A stretch of 64,000 nt of DNA, taken from the NCBI GenBank assembly GCA_012845835.1, contig JABAKD010000020.1, positions 17,086,306-17,150,305 of the forward strand, in the 5' to 3' direction. Source of the DNA: Undaria pinnatifida (lineage: Eukaryota > Sar > Phaeophyceae > Laminariales > Alariaceae). Positions 44,800-56,900 of the stretch are shown piece after piece. The position numbers and the translations under genes were made by a program. Below the pieces are notes generated by a model that had not been told where the DNA came from, ran no database searches, and worked only from the letters and a program-made list of their open reading frames with translations. Within the stretch, counting starts at the first letter, position 1, and each line of letters starts with the position of its first letter.

Positions 44800-45700
44800 A
44801 GACCGCGGGGGGTCTTGAACCACCCCCCCTCCCTGGGTTTCCGGTTCTCTCTAATCTCTACCTGGTAGATATTTTGATGGTGCGGCACTCCGCACTTTTA
44901 ACACGCTACACTCCGACGTTCAGCTGGTTCGTGCCTTGAGGTTTATGCATAGTGTTGCCTCCACAGCAGCTAGTGATTCTACTCAGAGTGGCCGTTCGCA
45001 CGTTTTCAGCGGAGGTCTTCACCTCGACTTTGAGGTGCTGCAGTGGGGTAGAAAATCGGCGAAAATCGGCGAAACTCACAAGACACAAAATGAGCAAAAT
45101 CGAATACCCCCCAACTGAGCGTTTGCAATTCACTTGGGAACAGCTACATCTCATCACCCCATCACTCCTCACAAGCAGCCACAGCCACAGCCACAGCCCG
45201 CGAAATTGAACCACGCTCACTATGAGGTGCGTGAGGGCGTCGGGTGCAACGGCCAGCAGTCGTAGGCAACCAGAAAAGACGCATGAGGTCACTTCGCGAA
45301 CTCAAAGTTTCCAGCCAGCATCACCAAACCAAACGTCGACAGGTTGCTCCGAAATCCACGATTTGATACATATGGGAGTTACTGTGGTACCTTACCATGG
45401 CTTTAGCACGTACGAAGAAACGGCTTTCACCAAAAGGGAGCTGAGGCTTTTCGCGCATCTCTTGAAACACTACGCGTATGTACCCAAAAAAGGTGGGGAC
45501 AGGGAAAAAAATGTCTCCGTTTGAGGTGCAGCAGCCAAGTATTGGGCTCGTAGAATAAGGGCAAAAAAAGAGCGAAAAGGCTCCGATTCTTGAAAGCTTT
45601 CAGCAGTTAGTTGCTTTTTTCCGAGAAAAGCGGATCTTTCCTGTACAACTCGCAAGTGTATTTCCAAGTCCTTCGTATTTTTGGCGAAACGCCTGTTAAT
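44800..45700 (+). repeat. Repeat X, copy 2, uninterrupted
   Basis: About 900 bp, the empty-site version of 42130-43850. It ends just before the hAT-like terminus at 45707. Confidence 0.65.
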
Positions 45701-46121
45701 TTATACTAGGGCTGGGCACTGGCTGACTCAGTCGGTATCGATTATAGTATGGTAAAAATCAATCCGTACACTGGACTGCAGCAGTATACTGGCCGAGCGA
45801 AGCGAGTAACGGCGAGCGAAGCACGGCAGCCGAGCGTAGCTCGGCCAATAGCCTCCCCCCGCCTCGTGAGGGCCCCCCCCTGGAGCCGCCGCCGGAGGCC
45901 CCAAAATACGCATTTTCGCTTCATTTCCTATCACAATCGGGGCTCAAAACTGTATTGGCCGGGGGTGGTTGCGATCATCTGATCATCTACCCGGAAAAAA
46001 ATGGAGAAAAAGTCATGAAACGTGTGGCGATGATGTGACGTTCTTCACGTTGCTGGTGTTCGCGCAAGTGCATTATAAATCGTTCTGACGTATCATGTTT
46101 AATATTTAGTATTTGCTGTTG

Positions 46122-46197
46122 TTACTCCATCGCTCCTACCCTTGGGGCAAAGGGTAGATTTTACTCCATCGCTCCTACCCTTGGGGCAAAGGGTAGA
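46122..46197 (+). repeat. Duplicated small hairpin
   Basis: Two 37-bp copies, 39 bp apart, of TTACTCCATCGCTC plus a CTACCCTT..AAGGGTAG stem-loop (first stem 46136-46143 with 46150-46157). Confidence 0.9.
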
Positions 46198-46339
46198 AGG
46201 CTCTCACCAGCAAACAAAACACAGGAAAGCACAAACAAAAATGCAGAAACAAAAACGAAAAACGAAGAAACGCTACTCGTACATGTAGTAATCGGTATCA
46301 GGCATCATCAGCTACTCAACGTAGATAAAAATTCGAACG

Positions 46340-46500
46340 TGAAAAAAGTGGAACGAAGGAACGCGTGAAAATCTTAACGGCCGGGGGGTAGGGAAGGTGT
46401 TTTACGTGGCGTATACGAACAGGAAGCAGGCGAAAGGAAGGAACGCGTGAAAACGAATAACAGCCGGGGGGGGTGGCGTAGGTGTTTCAGCGAACACACC
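46340..46500 (+). repeat. Tandem duplication, roughly 80-95 bp period
   Basis: GGAACGCGTGAAAA followed by CGGCCGGGGGG or CAGCCGGGGGG occurs twice (46358 and 46440). Confidence 0.7.
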
Positions 46501-47176
46501 CACCCCCCCCCCCAAAAAAAAAAGAAGTTAAGAGTGAACTAGCAAAGAAAGAATGAAAGAAAACAGACAAAAATACCACATAGCAACATAGACGAGCAGC
46601 TACAGGATACACCGCAACTCCTACCAGATATCGGCAACAGCAACAAAAATACACGAAAGTCTATGAAGAAAGGTGAGACCAACACCCAGAGAGGGAGGGA
46701 GAGAGGGGAGTAGGGGGGGGGGGGGAGGGGTCGGAGAAGTACTGTAAGTCATTCGCCAGCGTTGGGTGGGTTTCCGTACTATAATATGGCGTGTTTAGTG
46801 GACGTACGTCAACTATAGGGTCTTACCCAATAAGTTCTTTTTTCTGATATAAGTTTTTTTTTTTTGCGGGCATAGACTAGGCTTTAAAACTGGAAATAAG
46901 GTCGCAATTTATGTCAGTTTTGCGCGGATAAGCTCGACTCATGCTCGCTCTTTGTTCCATCTCTGGCTTGTTTTTTGTTCGATAAAAGCATGTTTGCTCG
47001 TCTAACACTCGTTGGGCATCCTTGCTTGTCGTCGATAAGCTCGTGAAACGTGGGTTCTTCGGCTACATTATTTTCTTCTACAAGTCACATGGCAGGTGCA
47101 GGTGTGTCAGTGCTGTAAAAATATATATATACGTATACACTCTTATATACTTCGAAAGCATATTATAAAAATTAAA

Positions 47177-48244
47177 ATACACTCCAGCTGTGAGATCGAA
47201 GATTTCGTCGAAACTCATCTTTGCAAGCTGTGTGTGATACTCCCATCGCGCGCATTACGAGTTGTGTGTCCTCATTAAGGATATAGGTCGGCGACTCCCC
47301 TTACAACTACAGTGTAGCTATCAGGGTCAACAGGATGATTTTAGTCAGTCTGTGCGCGGAAACTATAGAATCCGTTTCTGAGGGGGACAAAATCTGACAG
47401 CTGTGAAGGGAAAGGGGGGCCTGGTTTTGATCAAAAGCGAGCGGGTTTGGAGGGGGGCGGGGGGGGGGGGGGGGGGGGGGGGGGGCAGCTCAATATGTGC
47501 CTGGAAACTATACATTATTTTGAGGGGATAAATGTGACATTTTTGGAAATACTACATCAGTTTATCATGTATATCCTGGGGTAATTCGTACAATCAGTGA
47601 GTAAAGAGAGGGTGGAGTGTTCGAGGGGGTGGGGTTGGGATGGGTTGGGGGGGGAGGGTGGGGGGTGGGGGCGGGGGTGGGGGCGGGGGGGGGGGGCGGG
47701 GGGGGGAAACGGCTTTAGGTGAGGGGTTTGTTATACGTGTGGTGCTAGGTCTAGGCGAAGGTGCGGGTGATGGGGAAGAAGGGGGCGTTCGAGGCGGGGG
47801 GGGAGGGGAACACAGCGGCATGGATGGCTCTCGAAAGATAATGAGGTGATATCCTGTGCGTGAAGTGTTTATTAATGTGGCGGATTTCGATATTTGGTGG
47901 GGCGTTTGAGTAAGGGAGAGCAAGAGGGGGGGGGGGGGGGAGATTTTTTAGGAGGTTTAGGTCACAAATAATATTCAAATACACTTCGGCTGTGAGATCA
48001 AAGATATGTATCAGCTTGTTATACGCGTGGTGCTAGGTCTAGGCGATCGTGCAGGTGGTCGGGAAAGAGGGGGCGTTGGAGCGGGGGGGGGGGGGGGGGA
48101 GGTGGGGGGGGGGGGGGGGGGGGGGAGCACAGCGGCATGGATGGCTCTCGAAAGATAATGAGGTGATATCTTGTGCGTGAAGTGTTTATTAATGTGGCGG
48201 ATTTCGATATTTGGTGGGGCGTTTGAGTAAGGGAGAGCAAGAGG

Positions 48245-48283
<39 letters not shown>

Positions 48284-48740
48284 TTTTTAGGAGGTTTAGG
48301 TCACAAATAATATTCAAATACACTTCGGCTGTGAGATCAATGATATGTAGCAGCTTGTTATACGCGTGGTGCTAGGTCTAGGCGATCGTGTAGGTGGTCG
48401 GAAAAGAGGGGGCGTTGGAAGGGGGGGGGGTTTTGGGGGAAAAAATAATTGAAAACTACGTCATGGATGGTCAGAAAGATAATGACGTGATATCAACTGC
48501 GTATAGGTGTTTATTACTCAGGCCGATTTTAATTGTGAGTGGGGCGTTTGGACAGACTAGGCGGAAGGGGGGGGGGGGATCGGGGGACGGAGGGGCGGGG
48601 GGGGGAAGGGTTGGGGTTTGTTATGAAAAAGAGGTCAGTGGAGGGGGAGGGGAGGGGGGGGGGGGGGGGGGGGCGGGGGGCGGGACATTTCAATATGTGT
48701 GCGGAAACTATAAATTCTCAAAGGGGACAAACCTGACGAT
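47177..48740 (+). repeat. Poly-G element cluster (three consecutive copies)
   Basis: The first copy from 47177 matches 31515 onward almost base for base for 250 bp. The segment with the GGCGATC or GGCGAAG core, G run, ATGGATGGCTC and GGCGGATTTCGATAT then recurs. AATACACTTCGGCTGTGAG marks unit starts at 47978 and 48320. G runs of 15-40 bases recur. Unit structure suggests tandem growth after insertion. Confidence 0.7.
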
Positions 48741-48941
48741 GAAGCAATAAGACGTCCCTTTATATCATCTGGCTTGTAATGTTTACTATTCTAGAAGGTT
48801 TGATGTTAGATGCAGCATGCAACCCAGTGTTTAAGTGTAGTAAATAACGTGTTAAATCTTCATAGTTTGTTGTTGTATGATACATCGATCGAAAGCTAGA
48901 ATATTTTATAGAATATTTGTAGGTACTAATATTTTCTGACA

Positions 48942-49990
48942 TCGCTAATTATAAGAAAGAGATACGCATTGTCAAAAGCAACAGGCGAGGTGATGTGGTC
49001 ATGCACTGTTTGTCACCATCATCATACAGTTACCATTATTATCGACATCGCTAATTATACGCAAGAGGTACGTATTGCCAAATACAGCATGCGAGGTAAC
49101 GTGTGTGGCCATGTGCTGTCTCCGTCATTGAGCATTAGAGGGAGGGATGCGAGTCGTCAGTTTTAAAGGAACGCTTGGTATACATGTGCTCAATTACGTT
49201 ACCTCATTAGTCATACTTGGTATACACGCGTTCAATCACGTTACCTCGTTAGTAATACTTCGTTTGGCATAGGTGGGGAGGCGATCATGCAGACTGGTAT
49301 GTACGAAATACCCTACGTAATGGGTTGGTAAGGTTGTGTACCGCAATTTTAACACATCTGCCTGTGCTTCCTTTTCCAAATTATTTTTGTCTCAAATAAA
49401 TGTACGATTTCACGCCTATATTTTTACCTTGTCGATGTGGGGCTCTGCGGTCGTCAATTTTAAGTCAGAGATACGTCCTACAAATACATCAGGCGAGGTG
49501 GGTATGTGATGTCATATATATGTGATGTCATCACTATTGATCGCGAGGGTGATTTTACTTCGTGAGGTAAATGGTACTGTGTTTCGTAGAGGTCGTCGCA
49601 GGAGGGTATGCGATGGGTCGGCAGTGTATCACGTCTGCTTGTGCTTCCTTTTCAACTTATTATTGTCTCAAATGTGCGATTTCACGTCCATGATTTTTAC
49701 CGTGCCGCTGTGGGGCTCTGAGGTCGCCAATTCTAAGACAGAGATACATCTTACAAATACAGCAGTTGAGGTGGGCATGCAACGTCATATATATGCGATG
49801 TCACTACTATTGAAGGCGAGGGTGACTTCACTTCGTCCGGCATATGCTACTGCGTTTCGTAAAGGTTGTCTCACGTGGACATGCGATGTCACCACTATTG
49901 AACGCGAGGGTGACTTTACTTCGTTAGGCACATTCCACTGCGTTTGGAATAGTAGAGGTTGTCAGGCAATCATGTAAGCGGATGGAGGCA
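48942..49990 (+). repeat. Imperfect tandem repeats, two levels
   Basis: GACATCGCTAATTATA begins two copies of about 100 bp (48942, 49043). Larger units share TTTTTACC, TGTGGGGCTCTG, GATGTCA and GGTGAYTTTACTTCGT, at about 49400-49620 and 49680-49870, with a partial third to 49990. No protein is supported. Confidence 0.65.
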
Positions 49991-50739
49991 CGAAATACCC
50001 TGCGTAATAGGTTGGTCGTGTGGTTTACCGCAGTGTTAACATCCCTGTCTGTACTTACTTTCCACATTATTATAGACTATATATAGTGTACACTTATACG
50101 TCCTGTTTTCTCCCCACTATCGTCGAAGATGTTGTAGTCCTGTAGATGTCGCGTCCATTTCTGGTGCTCTTGTTAGTGGTGTTCATGAAAACATGCCCTA
50201 ACATGTAGTAGATGATCGCTCAGTGGTGTTCCTTTCCTTTACATCAAGCCAGGTAGTATATGCCAACGCAACCGCTTGCTTGAAAAATGACAAAGAAATT
50301 CCTCACACACCTGACACAGAGAAGACGCGGCCCGAAGATTGTTCAGTATACCGACGGTCAGGAACAGGTTATCGAGCAGCGCACTTGATTTTTACTACCG
50401 CTCCTCACTCCACCTAAGACTCTACGGGCATGCGTTGGACCCAGTTCGCTGATGCCCAAAACCAATTTCAAAGGAGGTGATGTGGTGGGCGAATGCTATA
50501 ATGATTTGCGCTGCTTCAATTACCCTGCCTCTCGTTCTGTTTGTTCTTGCGTTCTTGATGAACCTGTCATTTGGCAACGAGCAGTTGTGACGCATTTTTA
50601 GGCTTGTGTGAAGACTTTATGTGGACTATGTGATGTTTCAGACTCGTAGGGACCTCAATTTGGAACCCAGGGTATATGGGTTCCACCTTTTGACTGGTGT
50701 TCGTATGCGGACGTATATATGGTTCTAGTGTGTCGTGTG

Positions 50740-50990
50740 TCCACGTGGTTTTTGTTTCACGTATGTTTTGGTTGATATTCTAGACTTGGTTATCGTATTG
50801 TTTCAAAGTGGTGCTTTCCGCGTTTTTTATGTTACACGTATATGTTTTGGTTTATGTTCTAGACTTTGTTATCGTGTTGTTTCGGAGCGGTATTTTCGAA
50901 TACATGTTATCTACACGTACTTTTTGTTTGATGTTCTAGAGTTCATTATCGTATTGTATCAGAATCGTGTTTTCGAATATATATTGGTGT
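50740..50990 (+). repeat. Three tandem copies of about 85 bp
   Basis: A TTTTGGTTGATATTCTAGA / TTTTGTTTGATGTTCTAGA type start, then TTATCGTRTTGTTTC. A plus frame is open across it and reads hydrophobic, but shared frame follows from tandem copying, so no gene is called. Confidence 0.75.
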
Positions 50991-50997
50991 ACAGTGG

Positions 50998-51030
<33 letters not shown>

Positions 51031-51062
51031 GGGGGAAGGGGGGGAAGGGGGTGGGGGGCTGG

Positions 51063-51200
51063 TGTATATATCTGCAAAACGTATTTTTGTACGCCGAGAC
51101 AACTGCTTCGGGGGGCCTAAGACGGAGTTTTATTGTATATATCTGCAAAACGTATTTTTGTACGCCGAGAAAACTGCTTCGGGGGGCCTAAAACGAAGTT
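51063..51200 (+). repeat. Tandem duplication of about 75 bp
   Basis: TATATATCTGCAAAACGTAT, then TTTTGTACGCCGAGA and CTGCTTCGGGGGGCCTAA, twice in a row, after a G run at 51001-51029. Confidence 0.9.
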
Positions 51201-51306
51201 GCGAGGGACGTTTGAGAATTTCAACGTTCCCCCTCGCGGCTTTTGTCAAGTTTTGTAAACTGCATATTTATCCCTGAAGATAAACATGCAGTAACCAGCC
51301 TTGACA

Positions 51307-51362
51307 ACTATGGGTTGTAGCGGTATCATAATGCACTTATGATACCGTTACTCTTCATAGTT
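51307..51362. other. Nested hairpin
   Basis: Core stem CGGTATCATAA / TTATGATACCG (51321-51331 with 51337-51347, 5-nt loop) inside an outer AACTATG / CATAGTT pair (51307-51313 with 51356-51362). Confidence 0.9.
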
Positions 51363-51439
51363 CGGCTATGTGTGTATTATTGATTTCGCTACACGGTGTG
51401 GGTTGAATCGAAATACGGAGTGAGGTTAGGGTTGAAGAA

Positions 51440-51900
51440 ATAGGGGGGAGGGGGGGGGGGGGGGGGGGAAGGGGGGGGGGGGGGGGGGGGAAGGGAAAGG
51501 GGGGGGGGGGGGGGGGGGGGAGTTTCACAGGAAAGCGTTGGTATATATAGGTAGTCTGCTTATTGAGTATCCCGCCATGTGGGTGGGTGACATGTGATGA
51601 GTTGTGGGAGGTTTGGGGATGTTTCGGCGACTCCACTTGCAACTACAGTGTAGCTATCCGGGTCAACAGGGTGACGTTAGTCAGTCTGTGGACGGAAACT
51701 ATGAAATTCGTGGAAGGTAATGCATCAGTTTATCAAGTGAAGTCTGTAAGTCCATTATCTGGTGAGGGAAGGGTGGGGGGGGGGGGGGGGCGGGGGCCGG
51801 GGGAAGGGGTTGAATTGCAGCAGCGGGATCTCCAGCACGTGGAAGTGTTCAATCCTCTGGCGGATTTCGATGTGGGTCGTTTCAAGGAAAGTGCGAGATG
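51440..51900 (+). repeat. Poly-G element fragment
   Basis: G runs at 51440-51530. From 51632 the GGCGACTCC, TACAGTGTAGCTAT, GGGTCAACAGGGTGACGTTAGTC-type order of the poly-G family appears again, ending in a GGCGGATTTCGAT stretch near 51860. Confidence 0.65.
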
Positions 51901-52142
51901 CATTCATATGTTGACGTATCATACTTCTACTGCTGTTGTTGCGTGGTATTGTGTGTTGTGTCCATTTACAGCACAGTGCGCACAGCAGTGCCTCGCTGCC
52001 TTTTTCCATACCACCGCATCACCATGTCAATTGGAAAACTTGCTTGAACTCTCTACTCGAAACTCGACAGCAAAAACAGAGCTAGCGAGCTAGCCAAACA
52101 GAGCGGACTACCCAGCACCCCCGCACCCCGCACGACGCAATG

Positions 52143-52493
52143 CTACTTTCCCCGCCCCCTGTTGTACTTGAGAAGAGCGGATGCTGCAATGCGGTCACTG
52201 GAGCTAGACTCCTGCCTCTCGTCCATACAAGCGCGCAGAATAGAAAATACGCGTTCCATGGACGCGGAGGATGGCTGAATCAGCGCGATGTCCTTTGCAA
52301 CATCATACCAACGCGGCAGCTTAAGCCTATTATCATGCCAGAATTGCCGCAGATCGTACCCGGCGTCAGCGTTAGAAGCTAAGATGTGGTACTCATCCTT
52401 CTCTCCCACAAGTTTCTCAATGACATCTTCGTCGACGAACGAAAATCTATCGAGGAGTTTACTATCCTCGGTGGACAACTCGTGTTGCTTCAC
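52143..52493 (-). pseudogene. hAT transposase C-terminal dimerisation domain fragment
   Basis: 116 codons ending in a stop. The segment with FWHDNRLKLPRWYDVAKDIA, then SSASMERVFSILR and a closing LLKYNRG is the hallmark hATC dimerisation region of hAT transposases: tryptophan-containing helix, the S-S-x-x-x-E-R-x-F-S core, a final helix with N. The RNase-H-like catalytic part and BED zinc finger should lie upstream (higher coordinates), but only about 480 bp remain to the element end and no homologous frame was found there. It is thus a truncated relic, or the last exon of a transposase whose other exons are lost. It sits inside the candidate hAT element 45707-52978. Confidence 0.85.
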
Positions 52494-53895
52494 GTAGGTG
52501 AAGTTCAGGAGCCGCGCGTGTGTGTGCGTGTTTATGTGCTCTTATGTAGGACCGTCCAATATCGCGATAAACAGAGCCGATAACAAATTGGTGCAATTAA
52601 GCCTCGTGAATTTGTATTATTACCGTGTGCGGCCACCATTTGACGTCTTCACCGTGCTGCCAGACAATCAGACGCACATATACACCCGAAATGGGGGCGG
52701 GCATAACCACCTTATGCTCGATTTCCCTTGTTATGCTCTCACATAAGCTATTTGGCATGTTGGCTATGCTTGGTCGGACATAAGCTTTTCCATAAGCTCA
52801 AAAAGCCCATATATATGCTGAAAGGTATGCTAGTTTATTGGGTAAGGCCCTAGTCAACTACAAACTACTGGCGAATATACTGGCCGGGTCAATCAGTAGA
52901 TTACTACTGCCAGTACATACTGGGCCAGTGCCCAGCCCTAATATCTGCCAGTACAAACTGAGCCAGTGCCCAGCCCTAATATATACCGTAGTACCCGCGC
53001 CGACTTGACGAAATGATCCTTACAGCTTGTAGGGACGCTCTGAGGCCTTGCAACTCGTGAGATGTGCGAGTCAAAGTACGAAGCAGTACGAACCCGTACT
53101 GGCAACCCATTCACACGGCATAGTCTACAGCAATAGTAGTTTGGCACGTACATACCAGGTAAGAGAACTTGAGAAGGACTGGAGTAGAGTGTAGAAAAGC
53201 GCCCAGCCTCCATTTGAATTCCGGCAGCAGGTACGGAGACAGCCAATTCGCTCCCCGTACGAGTATACACCTGTAGCAGTGCTGCTACTGACGCTGCTGG
53301 TGGCGCTGCTGCTGCTGGTGTTGGTGGTGGTGGTGTTGGTGGTGCTGTATTTTGTCGTTTTGTCGTGATGATAGCGATAACAACTTCAACCACACTGCTG
53401 TATCATGCGAACCACAACAGAGTACATTGAACATAGTATATGCTCGCGGTCCGATAGGCACTGTCCCGGGGATGCCGCATGCAGCGGCACCAGCAACAGC
53501 GCGGCAGCGTGCCGACCGCCGTAGTTCCGCCTACATCATTGGACTGAGTCCATCATGATGTATCTGCCCATAGAGCATCTTCCCCCCGTCAGTCGTCAGT
53601 GCCTGAGTGGTTTATCGCAGGGTGGGAACGAGAAACTTGCACCCCCTGGCCGATTGGTTGCTTGATGTTTGATCTGACCTAGGTCGCGCAGCTCCTCGCA
53701 GTTCTTGTCCAACGATTGACACAATGAAGTTGGACATCTCAGCCAGTTGGTGAACGCCATACAGGCAGTATGTGTTATGCTCGTGCGAGTTTGCGCAGCA
53801 CGCTTCACGGCTGGCAGCACAGAACATCGCGGGGCGATTGGGGGATTCCCTCTTTCCCTGAGCGTAAATCCCTCCCAAAGGCACATGGAAACCCT
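52494..53895. other. No gene; hAT end, CTG/GGT-rich tract
   Basis: Contains the two hAT-type ends (52940, 52978) and a GCTGCTGG/TGGTGG tract (53275-53350). Frames across the tract are repeat-driven. Confidence 0.5.
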
Positions 53896-53907
53896 CAACT
53901 TTTTTCA

Positions 53908-53965
53908 AATTTCAAATTTCAAATTTCAAAGATTTCAAAATTGCACATTTCAGATTTCAAATTTC
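53908..53965 (+). repeat. TTTCAAA microsatellite
   Basis: Repeats of CAAATTT / TTTCAAA with some degeneration. Confidence 0.9.
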
Positions 53966-53969
53966 GACC

Positions 53970-56900
53970 AAGTGGGACGAGTGAACCCTTCGGCGTACGG
54001 CAGGAAATTTGCAGCACTATCTACCCGAGTTGGGTGTATTATGTAGGTACATATGGGGACCCCGTGGTTTGCTACGTGGTTTACTCCATCACCAGCACAG
54101 ACTATCATCATGTACCAGGTACATACACTACAGGAGTTTGGAGCGGTCAGCTGTTGTACTCTTGAATGAGTCGTTGTTACTGTTAATATAGACTTTACGT
54201 ACGACGTTGTCAACAATAACAATCTTGCAGGAAACGTCGTCGGTCGACGCTTTTCTTTTAAGCGAGAGGAGAGAGGCGGGGGGGGGGGGGTTAACGTTTG
54301 CTTCGTTTGCACCAAACCATAGTCTGCCCTAATATGGGGAAAAAATATACCAGGTAGTCATTAATGGTGCACCCCAGCACAATGTTCATAATAGTAGATA
54401 GAAATGTCCATCTCCCCAAAGTGTCCGGCAGGGGGTCCCTCGCGTTACTGCTGTATGTACAACATCACCACCAGATAGATATTGCTCACCCTGCACCTTG
54501 TTAGTGAGTGTCACGACAAAGAGGAAGTGAAGGACGAAACCATGTTGAAGGTTGGGATGAGTCATAAGCGTTCGCTCGAGCCTCGCGCTCCTTGACCCGT
54601 ACCTGGTATTGGTTTGTAACAATTACAGTACTCAAACCAAAAGTAAGTGGACGGCGACTGCCTACACCCAAATCGATGTTGTTCTGGAGTGAGGACAGCA
54701 GCCCATCCAAGCCTAACATACAGCACTCGGAGTGGGGAATCCAGAGAATGGAAGGCCAAAGGAGCTGGCGATATATTATTAGACTAGACTATTAATAGTG
54801 TAATATTTATAGTGGCACAGCGGTATGCACGAACATGTTTGTTCCCCATCCGGTGGGATCAACCGACTGCGGCAGCTACGGTCACGCCCCGTTTCAGGCA
54901 GCGGTAGCCATACAGCGGAGGACTCGCAACAGCAGTGCCGGCATGACAAAAAATGTGCCAGCCCAATGTACCGGAATGATTCAGGGTATGTATGTAGACT
55001 ATATCGGCACTGTTAGGAATAGGGTTGCTATTAATACTACTGTGGGAAGAGTTCCAGCCGTGCCAAGCGACTTCACCGGCACCACACCCAACAGAGTAGC
55101 ACTATTTAGTAGTCAACCGGCACTGTTGGGAGCACTATGCTAATATTATTATTATTGAAGAAAAACGGCTTTAATTTACAGTGAGTGGGCGCTGTTTTTG
55201 TGGTGTTGATGCTTTATCCACCGCAGTGTGTTTGTTTTTTAAGCCTCGAGGACATCAGGCCACCGTTTGTTGCAGACCAGGACTGCTGTGTTCGACCGGC
55301 GACTTTTTCGGACGTTTCAATCTCCTCACGGTCGAAAAAAAAACGAGGCCGTGGACGAGGCTGCTGACTCGATGAATTCAAAAGTCCGCAATTCAGCTTC
55401 TTTTAGCATGATAACGTAGTCCAAGTCCCCGCCAGGTTTCTTTTAGCATGATACCGCCACTGTCACTGGTGGGCTCGTGTACGGCCACGTTGGGTGCTGA
55501 ACAAGGCCGGAGTCCAGATATTCATCCTAAACTACTTCGTCTTGTTGGGCGATCGGAGATTTAACGCGGTATGGGCGGCAGGACGTGACCGGAGAGCTGT
55601 CTCGTGAGATTGATATCTTGAAGAAGACCAGGGAGAAAGAGACAGGGCCGGCAGAGGGAGGGAGAACCGGAAAAACACGCAATCAATGTCGCCGAATTCT
55701 AGGAGAATGTCACCCAACAACTAACTGAGGTATCACGGGGTGGAAGTCGAACTCGAACCGGGGGAAAGTAAATTGAAAGTGGGTTTATTATCGCCTGGAA
55801 GTAGTTGGCAGGCGATCCCATATATAATATGCACCAGGTACGTCGTAAGAAACTCGTGCTGTGGCTGTGTTGGGTGCTGAAGCTCTCAAGCAAGGCAGGT
55901 GCGGGCGCGCGATCAACGATGCGTTGATGGGGTGGCTCGAGAATCAGAAAAATACATCATCACCGCGAGGGAGAAGTGTTATGCTTAATTCTTGCAGCCA
56001 GGCTGTTCACGGAGGGATCGGGGTATCGCGGCGCGCTGGGCAGGGATGGGGGGGGGCAATGCTATTGTTGATATCTTAACCGCTTTACGAATATACGCAC
56101 GATTTGGGAACAATCTACTTGGATTTAGAGTGGGATAAACATTGCAGTATTAAAATGGGTAACCTCTTTAGAACGACACCCACGTTGTGTGGGGAAAACT
56201 ACTTGTGAATTGCGTGGAATGTCTCTTGCAGTTTCAACCCCGAAACGGCCAAGTCGGGCTCGCTCGTGCCGCGGAAGAAAGGGGTTCGGAGGCTGCAAGG
56301 ATAAGGTGTATCGTGCTTTGTTTGGCGTGGGCACACAAAGCAGCGGTCAAGGGGAAATTCCCGAAGGCTATACGCGCGCGCGAGGGGGGGGGGGTGAACG
56401 GATTTGAACAGGGAGAAGGGATTCAACTCCTTAGTTTTGTGGAAACTGTCCTTGGTTTATGCTACATAATCCTCGAAGCGGTACGGGATTTCTTCGTGTT
56501 GGGCACTGCTGGGGTAGTGGGATCACCGGCGGGTCTACTGTATGTAGTGGGTGGCGCTGTATATCCAACGGTCTAGCAATAAGCCCCGACTCATCGCGTA
56601 CCAGTTCATCAGGTGCTAACTTTGACTCAATGCAGCTAAAGCAGCGGCGGCTCCTCCTGTCAATAGAAGAATGTCTAGGGCTAGAATACGAGTACAACGA
56701 AAGCGGCAGTCTTACGGGCTAACACCACATAGAACAGAGTTGTGCTTTGGTTCGTAGGGTGCTTAGTCTAGTCTTCTAGGCGTTTTGGATTATTGGAAAC
56801 ACTGCGACCTCGTCTGGTTTAGGGTCAAACGCAACAACAGCGGAATGAGTTTTCGCAGCTCAATTTTGCGAATTTCGATATGAAAATTTGCATGGAGATA

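Larger units (their letters stand above)
45707..52978 (-). mobile_element. Candidate hAT-type element, about 7.3 kb
   Basis: The left end TAGGGCTGGGCACTGGCT (45707) and right end AGCCAGTGCCCAGCCCTA (to 52978) are inverted repeats of about 18 bp with a TAGGG start, typical of hAT. Flanks ATTTATAC (45699-45706) and ATATATAC (52979-52986) agree at 7 of 8 bases, as an aged 8-bp target duplication would. A second right-type end stops at 52940. Subterminal ACTGGC/GCCAGT words recur. A hAT dimerisation domain lies inside near the right end, oriented leftward. The element is far longer than needed and stuffed with other repeats. Two separate hAT remnants remain a possible alternative. Confidence 0.5.

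Noticed and set aside
53770..54165. 131-codon frame across the TTTCAAA microsatellite
   Set aside because: Passes through simple repeat; no conserved part.
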